Shown one piece after another: positions 16,470 to 26,590 of a stretch of DNA of 64,000 nucleotides. Every line of letters begins with the position of its first letter. Positions within the stretch are counted from its first letter, which is position 1. The notes beneath the pieces were generated by a model. That model was not told the DNA's origin, ran no database searches, and worked only from the letters and a program-made list of their open reading frames with translations. Source of the stretch: AP-15 sp963812675 (GTDB lineage: Bacteria > Pseudomonadota > Alphaproteobacteria > ATCC43930 > CGMCC-115725); contig CAWEWR010000009.1 of the NCBI GenBank assembly GCA_963812675.1, positions 7,116 to 71,115 of the forward strand, read 5' to 3'. The translations under genes were made by a program, and so were the position numbers.

Positions 16470-18239
16470 TTAGTGACGTGATTTTCCGCTGTCGAGCCCG
16501 AGGCCGGGCAGCACCTGGGTGCCTTCTTGTTGCACCGCCATCAGCTTGCCCGGGTCAAGGCCCAGCGTCGCCAAGATCGTCGGTGCGATTTGATAGGTTT
16601 CGACCGGGCTGGTCACCGTCGCGGGCGACATCGACGGATTGGAGACGAGCATCATCACGTTTGTGTCATCGTGTGCGAAGCCGCCGTGTTCAGCTAGTTT
16701 CTTGCCGCTCCCGGAGTAGGTAACGCCGATATTGGGCGTGACGATGATATCCGGCGTGCGCGGGTCGCCACTCGGCGGCAGCCCCGGCGAGTTGAACATT
16801 TGGGCGATCCCGGGTCCCGAGAAGATCTCACCAATTCCAGCAATGTTGCTCGTCGCCGGAGACTGACTTTCCAGCATTCCCACGGCATTCGTGGTTTGTG
16901 TCGAATCCGACAGCCAGAGCAGCGAGATGTCGTCTTGGGTCGGCCCGATCCCATTGGGGTTTGCCGGAGACTCGGAGAATGGAAGTAGGCTCGCCAGAAT
17001 GTCTGCCGGCGATGTTGTTATCGGGTCATCAGGCGTGGTCGATATCCCCAAGTATCGAGCGGAGTCGATCGGGCTCTGGCCGTGCTTGGCCGAAATGAAG
17101 ATCAAGGTCAACTCGTAGAGCCCGTTCTTTTTGAGCGCGGCGACCATTTTCCCGATTGAACTGTCGGCGAACTCGATCTCGCTCAGCAGCGCCGCGCTCG
17201 GGGTGCCGATATTGTCGAGATAGCCGCCGGTCACCTTGGTAGGAAGACTCTTCTCGATCAGCTTCTGGCCCACACTGACCACCTGAAAATTCATCCCGAA
17301 GATGTTCGGGACAGGCTTGCGCACCGTGCCGCTGTGATCCTTGCCGCCGATCTCGTTGAGGATCGCCTGCACCTTCAGGCTGTCGTAACACTGTATGTTC
17401 TGGAAGCTGTCGGTCCAGGCATTGCTGTTGGATACTGCGGTTTGATCCGGCAGCGGGTTGCACCCGGGCACAGTGGGCAACGCTACCGGGATCGAGTTGA
17501 TTTCCGGCGAGTAGTAGTCGTCGACGTTCGTCCCGTTGCCGGGGCCCGAGACCGACGAGTAGGAAGGATGCTTGTCCGACCAGGCGGTGTACCCGCCGGC
17601 TGCATGCACTACGCCAAAAATCGTGTTCGTGCGGACGAAGTTCCAAGGATAGACGGGAGCGCAGTTGTGGGCCGGGTCTCGCTCTAGCTTGTTCGGATCG
17701 ATCGAGGCGATCCCGCCGTCCACGCCAGCTGGCGCTCCCCCATTGAGAAGGAGCTTATTGATGTCGATACCCTCGTCGAATTCGGTGGTTGTGCCCGTCG
17801 GCGGTGTCCCGGACGTACACAAGCCCGGCGCTCCCGCAACGCCGTTCCCGGTCGTTGTCGCGGGCGGATCGAGCGAACGGTCGTAGGCAACGTCGTAAAA
17901 TGCGCCGACGGTCCGCGGCGAGCCGCCGCTCACCAGCGCCATCAGTCCGGGGAACGAATCGGACGGCTTCGATGTGGCAGCGTCCAGGTAATTGATGCCC
18001 GTCTCGGCAAGTTCGGCCAGGTTCGGGCAATAGGGCGCACCGCCGTTGACGCCGCTGATGCCTTCCGAGCAGTTGATAAAATCCAGCGCGTGCATGCCGT
18101 CGATGCTGATCAGCAGCACCCGCTTGATGCCCTCGCCGCCAGAGCCCCAATCGCCGTCGCCGTCGGCGTGTGCTGTCAGTCCCGCCGAAGCCACCAGAAG
18201 CCCGGCGCCGACGGCGGCGCCTTCCAGGAATTTCCGCAT
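16470..18239 (-). CDS. secreted alkaline-phosphatase-superfamily phosphodiesterase
   Basis: A 589-residue exported protein of the type I phosphodiesterase/nucleotide pyrophosphatase branch of the alkaline phosphatase superfamily. A signal peptide spans residues 1 to about 25 (cleavage after Ala-His-Ala). The first metal motif is LLISIDGMHALDF near 42; the putative nucleophile is Ser in SDSFPGLMALVSGG near 97, then AKHGQSP near 385 and EHGGFAHDD near 520 as metal ligands. Related proteins hydrolyse phosphodiesters or phosphonates; the substrate is unknown here. Its composition (many Asn, Thr, Pro, Ser) is typical of a secreted protein. It interrupts the space between gmk and rsmA and reads leftward. 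Confidence 0.85.
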   Translation of the reverse strand: MRKFLEGAAVGAGLLVASAGLTAHADGDGDWGSGGEGIKRVLLISIDGMHALDFINCSEGISGVNGGAPYCPNLAELAETGINYLDAATSKPSDSFPGLMALVSGGSPRTVGAFYDVAYDRSLDPPATTTGNGVAGAPGLCTSGTPPTGTTTEFDEGIDINKLLLNGGAPAGVDGGIASIDPNKLERDPAHNCAPVYPWNFVRTNTIFGVVHAAGGYTAWSDKHPSYSSVSGPGNGTNVDDYYSPEINSIPVALPTVPGCNPLPDQTAVSNSNAWTDSFQNIQCYDSLKVQAILNEIGGKDHSGTVRKPVPNIFGMNFQVVSVGQKLIEKSLPTKVTGGYLDNIGTPSAALLSEIEFADSSIGKMVAALKKNGLYELTLIFISAKHGQSPIDSARYLGISTTPDDPITTSPADILASLLPFSESPANPNGIGPTQDDISLLWLSDSTQTTNAVGMLESQSPATSNIAGIGEIFSGPGIAQMFNSPGLPPSGDPRTPDIIVTPNIGVTYSGSGKKLAEHGGFAHDDTNVMMLVSNPSMSPATVTSPVETYQIAPTILATLGLDPGKLMAVQQEGTQVLPGLGLDSGKSRH

Positions 18240-18341
18240 AATTTATCCCTCATTTTAGATAAGCGCCGGGCACGCTATGCGGGGCTCGTGAAACTGGAGC
18301 GACAGATCGATTGCAGTTCGGTGACAACAAATCGAGCCCGA

Positions 18342-19157
18342 CTATCCGTCCCCAACGACCTGCGCAAGCGCGCAAAACTCGGCAACCGTGAGTTCCTCGG
18401 CGCGCGCGGTCGGCGCGACCTCGGCGCGGTCGAGAAGCGGCTCGACCGGGATGCCGAGCGTCTTGAGGCTGGTCCGCAGCATCTTGCGGCGCTGGCCGAA
18501 CGCGGCGGCGGTGACGCGTTCGAGCGTGCTCTTCTCCGCCCGGGCGAGCGGCTCGGGGCGCGGAACGATGCGCACGACGCTCGACGTCACTTTGGGCGGC
18601 GGCACAAAGGCGCGTGGCGGGATATCGAACAGAATTTGCGGCTCGGCCAGCCACTGAACCAGAACCGAGAGCCGTCCATACGATTTGCTGCGCGGCATTG
18701 CCGTCAAGCGTTCGGCAACCTCGCGCTGGAACATCAACGTCAGGCTCTCGTATTCGCCGATCCGATCGAGCCATCCGATGAGCAACGGGGTGGCGATATT
18801 GTACGGCAGGTTGGCGACGATCTTGCGCGGCGCATGCGACAATTCGACCGGGTCGAGCCTCAGCGCGTCCCCAGCAATCAGGCCGAGGCGGCCGGGATAA
18901 GCCGCAGCAACCTCGCCGAGGGCGGCAAGACAGCGCTGATCGCGCTCGATCGCCACGACCCGGCGCGCCCCCGCGGCAAGCAGGGCCCGCGTCAAAGCCC
19001 CCGGACCGGGTCCGATCTCGACGACTGTCGTATGCTCGAGCGGCGCGGCGGCGCGGGCGATCCGGCCGGTCAGATTGAGATCGAGAAGAAAGTTCTGCCC
19101 GAGCCTTTTGCGTGCGACGATGCCGTGCCGAGCGATCGCCTCGCGCAGCGGCGGCAA
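18342..19157 (-). CDS. rsmA: 16S rRNA dimethyladenosine transferase
   Basis: KsgA: dimethylates two adjacent adenines near the 3' end of 16S rRNA late in 30S assembly. A 271-residue enzyme with LGQNFLLD near residue 19, SAM-binding VEIGPGPGALT near 46, catalytic NLPYNIATPLL near 118 and the C-terminal FGQRRKMLRTSLK. The start at 19157 is TTG. An in-frame CTG nine codons upstream that overlaps the pdxA stop and precedes a GAGGAT run is a less likely choice. Last gene of the lptF-rsmA run. Confidence 0.95.
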   Translation of the reverse strand: MPPLREAIARHGIVARKRLGQNFLLDLNLTGRIARAAAPLEHTTVVEIGPGPGALTRALLAAGARRVVAIERDQRCLAALGEVAAAYPGRLGLIAGDALRLDPVELSHAPRKIVANLPYNIATPLLIGWLDRIGEYESLTLMFQREVAERLTAMPRSKSYGRLSVLVQWLAEPQILFDIPPRAFVPPPKVTSSVVRIVPRPEPLARAEKSTLERVTAAAFGQRRKMLRTSLKTLGIPVEPLLDRAEVAPTARAEELTVAEFCALAQVVGDG

Positions 19158-19180
19158 GGAGAGCGCAGACGGATCCTCCG

Positions 19181-20191
19181 TCAGCTGCCGGCCGAGCGCC
19201 TGGCAGCCATTTCAGCGGCCAGCCGCAGCGCGGCGATCAGGCTATCGGGCCGCGCGGTGCCGCGGCCGGCGATTGCCAGCGCCGTTCCGTGATCGGGCGA
19301 CGTCCGCACAAAGGGCAGACCCAACGTCACGTTGACGCCGCCGTAAAAGTCGATCGTCTTGATCGGGATCAGCGCCTGGTCGTGGTACATGCACAGCGCC
19401 GCGTCATAGGTGCCGCGCGCCTCGGCGTGAAACATCGTGTCCGGCGGCAAGGGGCTGCGCGCATCTATCCCGGCGGCACGCAATTCGGCGACAGCCGGCT
19501 CGATGATCTCGATCTCCTCGCGGCCGAGGCTGCCGGCTTCTCCGGCGTGCGGATTGAGCCCGGCGAATGCCAGGATCGGAGAGCCGACCCCAAAATCGCG
19601 CCGCAGGGCCGCGTCCGTGATACGTCCGGCGTGGACGATGGCGGCCGATGACAGACTTTCAATCGCCCGGCGCAACGCGAGATGGATGGTGACGGGAACA
19701 ACGCGCAGCTCCGGGCACACCAGCATCATAATCGGAGCCGCGCCAGCCTGCGCGAGCTCGGCGAGGTATTCGGTGTGTCCAGGATGGTGAAAGCCGGCTC
19801 GGTAGAGGCTGTCCTTCTGTATCGGGTTGGTGACGAGCGCCGCCGCGTGCCCATTGCGGACGTCGCGGACGGCGGTTTGGATGGCGCTCAGAATCGCCGG
19901 CGCATCGGCGGGGTCTGGGTGGCCAGGTTCGGCACGAACGGTCATGTCGATCGGCACGACCGGAAGCTCGTCGGCGAAGACCGAGGGCGCGCGATCCGGA
20001 GCGTCGATCGGCCGGATCGGCACCGGCCAGTCGAGCCGCCGAGCCAGGGACGCGAGCCGATCGGGATCGTCGATCAGGTAGAAGGAAGGGAGGTCGTCGC
20101 GACGGTCGAGCCAAGCCTTGAGGGCGATCTCACCGCCGATGCCGGCCGGCTCGCCCATCGTCAAGGCGAGCGGCAGCGCCATCGCGCTCAC
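19181..20191 (-). CDS. pdxA: 4-hydroxythreonine-4-phosphate dehydrogenase
   Basis: NAD-dependent step of pyridoxal phosphate synthesis. A 336-residue PdxA with TMGEPAGIGGEI near residue 11, the metal-binding His in HHPGHTEYLAEL near 138, GLNPHAGE near 212 and MYHDQALIPIK near 270. The start overlaps the surA stop by four bases. The surA-pdxA-rsmA order is conserved across Proteobacteria. Confidence 0.96.
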   Translation of the reverse strand: MSAMALPLALTMGEPAGIGGEIALKAWLDRRDDLPSFYLIDDPDRLASLARRLDWPVPIRPIDAPDRAPSVFADELPVVPIDMTVRAEPGHPDPADAPAILSAIQTAVRDVRNGHAAALVTNPIQKDSLYRAGFHHPGHTEYLAELAQAGAAPIMMLVCPELRVVPVTIHLALRRAIESLSSAAIVHAGRITDAALRRDFGVGSPILAFAGLNPHAGEAGSLGREEIEIIEPAVAELRAAGIDARSPLPPDTMFHAEARGTYDAALCMYHDQALIPIKTIDFYGGVNVTLGLPFVRTSPDHGTALAIAGRGTARPDSLIAALRLAAEMAARRSAGS

Positions 20192-21549
20192 ACCCTGACA
20201 TCGACGAAGGCGGTACGCCGCAGATCGCGCATGTAACGCCGCGCCAGCGTCTCGAGGCGCTGCCGCATCAGGGTTTCGGCCATTTCATCGCGCGTCGGTA
20301 CGGTCGGAGCGCTAGGGGGCGCCGCCTTCTCGCACATCATGATCACCCCGACCCCGTTTTTTTGCACGATCGGCGGCGAGGTCTGCCCCACCTCCAGCCC
20401 GAGCACGATAGTGCGCATGGCGGGGGTTACCTGGTCGATGCGCAGCCGACCTTCACTGGACAGCTGCGCCGACCCCTTTTCCTTGCCGATCTTCAGTAGG
20501 TCTTCGCAATTCTTGGCGCTGGTCTTGGCGCTCTGCGCCTCAGCGATGGCAGCGCGGCGCATCGGCTCCGGGGCCTGAGGCGGCAGCGGAAAGACGATCT
20601 GAACGAGGTGCACCAAGCTGTCCTCGGGGCCGGCTGAGCGGCCCGAGCGGCGGTCGAGGACGAGCACCAAATAGTAGCCCGCCCCAGCGCGGATCGGCGC
20701 CGACAATTCACCCGGCCGCATCTGAGCCACCGCTTTGCCGAGTTCGGGGCTCAACTGCTCCGGCCGTACCCAGCCGATGTCGCCACCGACAGCAGCCGTC
20801 GCGGACTGCGAGAACTGCTGGGCCACCGCGGAGAACCGGGCACCTTGCCGCATCTGCTCGGTGAGCCGCTCGGCGAGCCGCCGTACTTCGTCCTCCTGCT
20901 GCGGGTTGTCGACAGCGAGAAAGATCTCGGCGACGCGGCTTTGCGGCTCGTTCGCAGTTTCCTTTGCGCGCTTCAGCGCGTAATCGATCTCCTCGTCGGA
21001 TACCACATTGGTCTGCGACACTAGCCGGCGCACCAGCTTTGACCAGACGATCGACGCGGTCAGCTGATCGACCAGGGCGCTGCGCTCGATCCCGTGCGTC
21101 TTCAGGACCTGGTCGAGCTGCCCGGTCTGCATGTTGTTCTGCTTTTCGATCTGCGCGAGCGCCTTGTTGATCTCCTCGTCGGTAGCCGTGACGTTTTGCC
21201 GTTTGGCTTCCTGCATTTGCAGCTTCTCGTCGACGATCGTGCGCAGCACTTGGGCGGCGACGCGCTGCCTTGTCTCGGGCAAATCCGTCAGGTTTGACGA
21301 CAGCATCACCATTTTGAGGCGCGAGGTGACGTCGGCGACCGAGATCGCCTCGTCGTTGACGACCGCGGCGATCCGGGTCTGGGTCACTTCACCGTCTGGA
21401 GACGGCGCCGAGGGGCGCTGCGTGGCCGGCGCGCCGGGTGGAGATCCCGCTCCGGAGAGGGCACGGGCAGCGCTCGCCGGGCCGGAGAAGCAGGTGGACC
21501 CCGCCAGTCCTACAGCCAGTCCTACGCAAAGCCAACGAAGTATCGCCAT
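20188..21549 (-). CDS. surA: periplasmic chaperone/peptidyl-prolyl isomerase SurA
   Basis: Chaperone for outer-membrane barrel proteins, including LptD encoded just upstream. From ATG 21549 the protein has 453 residues: a signal peptide to about residue 28, a Pro/Ala-rich linker, the SurA N-terminal domain (VVNDEAISVADVTSRL near 60), a clear parvulin domain (AEIFLAV...VGGDIGWV near 220-290) and a second, weaker parvulin-like segment (HLVQIVFPLPP near 330). The frame is open to 21675, but that would overlap lptD and put 42 residues before the signal peptide. Confidence 0.92.
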   Translation of the reverse strand: MAILRWLCVGLAVGLAGSTCFSGPASAARALSGAGSPPGAPATQRPSAPSPDGEVTQTRIAAVVNDEAISVADVTSRLKMVMLSSNLTDLPETRQRVAAQVLRTIVDEKLQMQEAKRQNVTATDEEINKALAQIEKQNNMQTGQLDQVLKTHGIERSALVDQLTASIVWSKLVRRLVSQTNVVSDEEIDYALKRAKETANEPQSRVAEIFLAVDNPQQEDEVRRLAERLTEQMRQGARFSAVAQQFSQSATAAVGGDIGWVRPEQLSPELGKAVAQMRPGELSAPIRAGAGYYLVLVLDRRSGRSAGPEDSLVHLVQIVFPLPPQAPEPMRRAAIAEAQSAKTSAKNCEDLLKIGKEKGSAQLSSEGRLRIDQVTPAMRTIVLGLEVGQTSPPIVQKNGVGVIMMCEKAAPPSAPTVPTRDEMAETLMRQRLETLARRYMRDLRRTAFVDVRV

Positions 21550-21634
21550 CGGTTTGAACCTTGCCGCCTGATCGATTGCCGCTAAAAATTTTACACCGCG
21601 CGGACAGCCATGTCCCCGATGGGGCGACGACGCC

Positions 21635-24004
21635 TCACAGGGCACTACCGGAGAGGGTAGCGACCGTGCCGCCAATCTCGCCGAGGTTCTTGAACACGAC
21701 GCTGAATAGCACGGAATACCCGGGTGTCACGTCGCCGCTGCGGATTCCCGATTGGGTCACCGCGCCAATAAACGCCATGCATTCGTCTTGATAGATGGCA
21801 GACAACGATCCGTAAAGACTGGCGCTCGACGCCATTGGCGACGCCACGTTGTTGACGAGGACGGTGCTATTGGTGAGGTTGATCGTTTCGGAAGCCTGCA
21901 TCGACCAGTAGCGGGTGAGCCTTGCGCTGACACTAAACGAGAGTTCCTCGCGTTTTCCATAAAGAACATTCTGGCCGGAGGTTGGAATCGTTACCACCTC
22001 GCTTTGCAGTTGCGCCGGAAGATAAACAAAATTGCCGGAGACCCGCAAACTCGGCGGCCCGAGGCTGACACCGACCTGCTGGTCGCGATTGGCCAGAGGG
22101 CTGGCGTCGAACCGGAACCGGTAAATCAGATCCAGATAGGAGTTGGGGGACAACACCATCCGCCCCACCACATCGGAGAGCCTTTTTTCGGCGCCTGAAC
22201 CAGGCGGCAGAAACGGGTTGGGCTGTGCGCGGTAACTCTGCCCAATCAGCAGCCGGTAGCTGCCGCCCTCCTTTTCATAGAGCCCGAGCTTGGTTCCGTA
22301 ATCGACCCGCTGACCGGTGTCGAGAATGTCGTAGCCCGCCAGGCGGTCGCGCCGGAACAAATCGGTGTCGGTGAACTCGTATGAAAGGCTGTCCTCGTCC
22401 GGAATGTTCCGCCGGTTGCCGCTGCTGGGCGCCGCAAAACCGCCGACGATTGGCTCGATCAACTCTGTCGTGCTCTCGCCCCGATAAATCAGCGGGTAGC
22501 CCCACACCAGGCCGACTTGCGGGAAGGTGCGGCCGGTCACGAAACTGGTCGGCGTCGGTGCTAACGGCGGTTGCCCGTTCGCCGAAAAGAAGGCCGACGG
22601 CAGCTCCGGGTTCGAGACCGCGTTCAGATTGCCGATCGAATACCCGTCGCCGCGCACGCTCGCCGAAAAATTGTATTGCCCGCCGAGAGGGTCGGTAAAG
22701 CTCCGGTCCCACTCCGAGCCGAGTGACAGCCGGCGGGTCTGCGTCCCGACCTCGCGAAGGATGTCGAGAACATTGCCGTTCAGGTTCCAGCGCCCGCCGA
22801 GCGCGTCCGGCGGACTCTGCCAGTTGCGGTTGACGACCGGCAGCACAATCGGCTGGGTCGAATCGCCGAGGCCGGGCAGCAGCGGCTGAAACAGATACGC
22901 GTTGACGTCGGTCGAGGCACGCGCCTCGAAGCCTTCGAGATAGGCCCGGCTGATCATCGCGTTGAGCAGCGGATTGCCGAAGCCAAAGCGCAGCAGATAG
23001 GTCTGATCCGAGACGCGCTGGACATCCAGACCCGTGCGGTAAGTCTCATCCAGATCGAAGACGCTGTGCTCATTGATATGGCCGCGCCACTGCTCCCCTT
23101 GGCTCGACGTGCTGTTGCCGGAACCGACATTGCTGTGATTGAGACTGGCGGTCGCGTCGAGCGTCCCATTGCCAAACCGTTCGCGGTATTCGGCATCCAG
23201 CAGGGGACCGGCAATGGTGTAGAAGCGCGGCTCGAACGTCACATCCTTGTCCGGCCCGAGCACCAGATAGTACGGGATCGTCACATGCGCGCCGAGGGTG
23301 TTGGAGCTTCCGATCGAGGGCGCCAAAAACCCGCTTGCGCGCTTCACGGACGGGTCCGGCATCGACATATAGGGAGAATAGAAGACCGGCCAGCCGTCGA
23401 TCTCCATAACCGCGTCATGAAACTCGACCAGCTGCAGCTCCGTGTCATGATCGATCTCGCGCGCCTTGAGCTGCCATAGGGGCGGCGCGCTCGGGTCGTC
23501 TTTGCAGGGGTCGCATGGGGAGTAGACGCCGCGCGCCAGCTCGGTATGATTCGCGTTGGTGCGGCGCATGGCGTTGGCCGCCAGCCGCGAGCGGTCGGCG
23601 AGCAGCATGCGGACGTTCTTCGCAAACCCCTCGCTCATCGAATCGCGCAGCTCCAAGAAATCTGCAAAGACGATTTCGCCGGTCGGCTGAGTAAGGCTGA
23701 CATTCCCCGAAGCGGTTACGGTATCGGTGCGCTGGTTGTAGGTAACCGTATCGGCGAGCAGTACCTGACCGTTCTGTGAGATTTCGACGTGACCGCGGGC
23801 GATCGTCAGGGCGAGCTGTTCGTCGTACTGGATCTCATCGGCGCGAAATAGGATCGGGGCGTTTTTTTCCTCGCGGGCCCCGCCGCCAAAGGTGAATTGG
23901 GCGGCCGCTGGAATCGCCGCGCTCACCATCACGAGCAGGCCAAGCAGGCTCGTCACGAGCCATGGGGCGATACCGCGGCAACTCGGATTCGGACGGCCGC
24001 CCAT
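21635..24004 (-). CDS. lptD: LPS-assembly protein LptD
   Basis: Outer-membrane barrel that inserts LPS into the outer leaflet. 789 residues from ATG 24004, which overlaps the lptG stop by one base (TGATG). A signal peptide ends near Ala-Ala-Ala-Gln (about 36); the N-terminal OstA-like domain has ILFRADEIQYDEQL, GHVEISQNGQVLLAD and YNQRTDTVTASGNV; the C-terminal two thirds is Asn/Tyr-rich beta-barrel. Only a CxxC pair (YSPCDPCKDD) is obvious, unlike the four-Cys arrangement of E. coli. The frame is open far upstream, but that region is lptG. Confidence 0.94.
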   Translation of the reverse strand: MGGRPNPSCRGIAPWLVTSLLGLLVMVSAAIPAAAQFTFGGGAREEKNAPILFRADEIQYDEQLALTIARGHVEISQNGQVLLADTVTYNQRTDTVTASGNVSLTQPTGEIVFADFLELRDSMSEGFAKNVRMLLADRSRLAANAMRRTNANHTELARGVYSPCDPCKDDPSAPPLWQLKAREIDHDTELQLVEFHDAVMEIDGWPVFYSPYMSMPDPSVKRASGFLAPSIGSSNTLGAHVTIPYYLVLGPDKDVTFEPRFYTIAGPLLDAEYRERFGNGTLDATASLNHSNVGSGNSTSSQGEQWRGHINEHSVFDLDETYRTGLDVQRVSDQTYLLRFGFGNPLLNAMISRAYLEGFEARASTDVNAYLFQPLLPGLGDSTQPIVLPVVNRNWQSPPDALGGRWNLNGNVLDILREVGTQTRRLSLGSEWDRSFTDPLGGQYNFSASVRGDGYSIGNLNAVSNPELPSAFFSANGQPPLAPTPTSFVTGRTFPQVGLVWGYPLIYRGESTTELIEPIVGGFAAPSSGNRRNIPDEDSLSYEFTDTDLFRRDRLAGYDILDTGQRVDYGTKLGLYEKEGGSYRLLIGQSYRAQPNPFLPPGSGAEKRLSDVVGRMVLSPNSYLDLIYRFRFDASPLANRDQQVGVSLGPPSLRVSGNFVYLPAQLQSEVVTIPTSGQNVLYGKREELSFSVSARLTRYWSMQASETINLTNSTVLVNNVASPMASSASLYGSLSAIYQDECMAFIGAVTQSGIRSGDVTPGYSVLFSVVFKNLGEIGGTVATLSGSAL

Positions 24005-25113
24005 CAGCCATCTTCCAGATGGAGGAGCATCGAGGTGCCGAAAATCAGGCTCACTCCAGTCGGCGTCCAGGCCGCCAACGTGACTGGGATCTTGGTGGAA
24101 AGTCCCAACGCAAACACGATGTCCGAGACGAAATACAAGAGGAACCCGCTGGCGACGCCGCCAACGATCATCAAGGTGGCGCCCCCGCGACGCTGCATAC
24201 GCAGACTGAAGGTCGCCGCCACCAAGACCATCGCGCACAACAAGAAGGGGCGGGCGAGCAGCACGTTGAAATGCAGCCGGTGGCGCTGCGCCGGAAAACC
24301 CGACTGTTCCAGCAACTCGATGAACCCGGGCAAATCCCAGAACGACATCGTGTCCGGCGAGGCGAAGCTCTCCTCGATCTTGCGCGGGGTCAGGGTGGTG
24401 GCCAGATGTATCTCGTCGAAGGGCCGGGGCGGCTCGTCGGCGGCCCAGCGAATACCGTTCTCGATCACCCAATCGCCGTTTTCGAGCCGCGCAGTCTGCG
24501 CGTCGATGCGGGAGGTGAACTGGGTCGAGTCGTTGAAAAAGAAGAGTGTGACCGCGTCGAGGACCATTTGCTGGGAAGCAATTTTGCCGGCGTGGATCAC
24601 GATTTGATTGCCACCCTGGTCGCTTTGCCGCAGCCACAAGCCCGAATCGGAAAGGGCCAGCTGGTCCGAGCTCTGACGGAGAATGTGACTTTCGAGCTTT
24701 TCGTAGACCCCTTCGGTCAGCGAAGCGATCGGATTGAATATCGTCACCGCGACCAGCCCGATCAGAAACGCGACGAGCACGGCTGGGCTCAGGAACTGCC
24801 AAACCGAAACTCCCGCGGCGCGAGCGACAACGAGTTCGTTGTTGCGGGTCAGACGCCAGAAGGCGAGCATCGTCCCGAACAGGATGGCGAAGGGCAGGAC
24901 CTCTTGGGCCGTGTGCGGCAGCTTCAAGGCTGCCATCTCCAGCAGCAGTCCCAAGGTCGCCTGGATTTTGGCGCCGCCGCGGCGGATCAGCTCGATGTAA
25001 TCGAGCAGAAAGGTAATGATGACCATCGCCGCGAAAACGCCGCCGAACCATGCCGAGAATTGGCGGGCGATATAGGCCGAGAAGGTCTTCGCGACGTGCA
25101 ACGGCCCCCCCAA
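24004..25113 (-). CDS. lptG: LPS export permease LptG
   Basis: One of the two YjgP/YjgQ membrane subunits of the LptB2FG transporter that extracts LPS from the inner membrane. 369 residues with N-terminal helices (about 8-32 and 60-80), the family signature ELVVARAAGVS near 92, a large periplasmic domain (about 125-270) and three C-terminal helices. The first codon is TTG at 25113; a second TTG at 25101 is possible. Neither has a convincing ribosome binding site, and coupling to lptF 13 bases upstream probably helps. Confidence 0.93.
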   Translation of the reverse strand: MGGPLHVAKTFSAYIARQFSAWFGGVFAAMVIITFLLDYIELIRRGGAKIQATLGLLLEMAALKLPHTAQEVLPFAILFGTMLAFWRLTRNNELVVARAAGVSVWQFLSPAVLVAFLIGLVAVTIFNPIASLTEGVYEKLESHILRQSSDQLALSDSGLWLRQSDQGGNQIVIHAGKIASQQMVLDAVTLFFFNDSTQFTSRIDAQTARLENGDWVIENGIRWAADEPPRPFDEIHLATTLTPRKIEESFASPDTMSFWDLPGFIELLEQSGFPAQRHRLHFNVLLARPFLLCAMVLVAATFSLRMQRRGGATLMIVGGVASGFLLYFVSDIVFALGLSTKIPVTLAAWTPTGVSLIFGTSMLLHLEDG

Positions 25114-25126
25114 TCGCCGCAGGTTG

Positions 25127-26263
25127 TCAGTGCGCCAGATGGGGCGCCGTCCGAACGGCGAGCAGCGTCCGGCGGAAACCGAGCTTTATCCCCCCGCGCA
25201 GCAGGATTCCAAACCCGAGCCCGAACGGCAAGAGGTCGACAATATACATCAACGGGATCGCCACCGGTGACCGGAATGCGAGGTTGTTGACGCCAATGTC
25301 GAGCAACTCGAATGCAAAGGCGAGGCCTATCGCCAGAAGAACGCGTTTCAACTGCCCGCGACGGTTGAGCTCGCCAGGCAATAGGCAAGCCAGAGGGATC
25401 ACGGAAAAGCTGAAGGCGGAGAGCGGGACGAGAATGCGTTGATGCGCTTCGGCAAGGAAGGCAGCGCGAAGCGAGGCGTCGGCGTCCGTGGGTGTAGTGA
25501 ACAGTTCGCCTAGAAAGCGCTCCTGAGCTTCCCGGAAACGGACAACCGGCGCATCGCGCCAAGCATCGAGATCGAGCGTGTAACGCTCGAATGTCAACAG
25601 CGAGAGCTTGCGACTTTCGGGGTCGAATTGCTGCCGGTTGCCGTTGACCATGACAATTCGGGCGCCGGTCGGCAAATCGACGAAGACACCGCGCTCGGCA
25701 AGGATCGTAACCGGCTTCTGCGGGTCGCGGCTGTCACTGATCAAGAGCCCGGTCACCTCCCCGCGATCGTCCCGGCTGCGGATATAGATCGTCAGCTTGT
25801 CCGAAATCGTCGTGAAGGTGCCTTCCTGGATCAGGCTCGAAACAAAGCGGTTGCGGATCTCGAATTGCAAGTCTTTGAAGGCCCGGTTCGACGCCGGCAG
25901 GAAATAGATGGACAGACTCATCAGGACGACAAAAGCGATTCCAGCGAGCAGCAATACCGGCCTCGCCAACGCAAACTGGCTGAGGCCTGCCGATCTCATA
26001 ACCACTAGCTCGCTCTCGCCGGTCAGGCGGTTGAAGGTGAAGAGCACGGCGATAAAGACGCCGATCGGCAGCACGATGTCGAGAAAGCGAGGCAGGATCA
26101 GCGCGGCCAAGTAAAGGAAGATCTCGATCGACAGACCGCGGTTGACGATTAAATCGATCAGCCGCAGCGACTGGGCGAGCCAGATCGCAGCGCTGAGCGC
26201 GGCGGTGACAAAGATCATGACGCCGAAGCACTGGCGCAGAATGTAGCGGTCGAGCCGTTTCAT
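25127..26263 (-). CDS. lptF: LPS export permease LptF
   Basis: Partner of LptG in the LPS transporter. 378 residues starting MKRLDRYILRQ, with the typical helix pair, ELVVMRSAGLS near 83, a periplasmic beta-jellyroll-type domain (about 125-260) and three C-terminal helices. First gene of lptF-lptG-lptD-surA-pdxA-rsmA, which puts the LPS transport path, its chaperone and two unrelated housekeeping genes in one unit. Confidence 0.94.
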   Translation of the reverse strand: MKRLDRYILRQCFGVMIFVTAALSAAIWLAQSLRLIDLIVNRGLSIEIFLYLAALILPRFLDIVLPIGVFIAVLFTFNRLTGESELVVMRSAGLSQFALARPVLLLAGIAFVVLMSLSIYFLPASNRAFKDLQFEIRNRFVSSLIQEGTFTTISDKLTIYIRSRDDRGEVTGLLISDSRDPQKPVTILAERGVFVDLPTGARIVMVNGNRQQFDPESRKLSLLTFERYTLDLDAWRDAPVVRFREAQERFLGELFTTPTDADASLRAAFLAEAHQRILVPLSAFSFSVIPLACLLPGELNRRGQLKRVLLAIGLAFAFELLDIGVNNLAFRSPVAIPLMYIVDLLPFGLGFGILLRGGIKLGFRRTLLAVRTAPHLAH

Positions 26264-26590
26264 CGTGATCGATCATAGGGGGTGGGTCGCGACGCGGCCA
26301 GATCGATCTCCCGAAGGCGTGACCAAAGAATCGCCCGGATCGCACGGCGTCCATCTCTCCTGACGTTGAGGGTGCCCGGATCCGTCGTCTGCTCCCCCTC
26401 ACCACGCCGATGTCTTCGCGGCCGAGGTCCGTTCCAGGGCCGAGCAGGGGTCACATTCTCAGGCCGGCAAAAGAGAACCGGGAAGCCAAGGCGGAACCGC
26501 CCCGCCGGTCCAGCCTAGAAGTCGGTGTCTTTGACCGTGGAGTGAGCGAATCGCCTATTCAGCAGAAGCCGGGGTACGTCGAAGCTTCGG
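26264..26590. other. upstream region of lptF
   Basis: About 330 bases between lptF and a small membrane-protein gene. It must hold the lptF promoter, but I see no clear -35/-10 pair. No coding sequence is supported. Confidence 0.3.

Noticed and set aside
18090..19292. Plus-strand frame opposite rsmA
   Set aside because: Antisense shadow of rsmA and the phosphodiesterase start; low-complexity Arg/Gln/Asp composition.
21635..25051. A single 1138-residue protein spanning lptD and lptG
   Set aside because: The upstream third of that frame is Arg/Pro-rich shadow text over lptG; real LptD starts at 24004 with a signal peptide.
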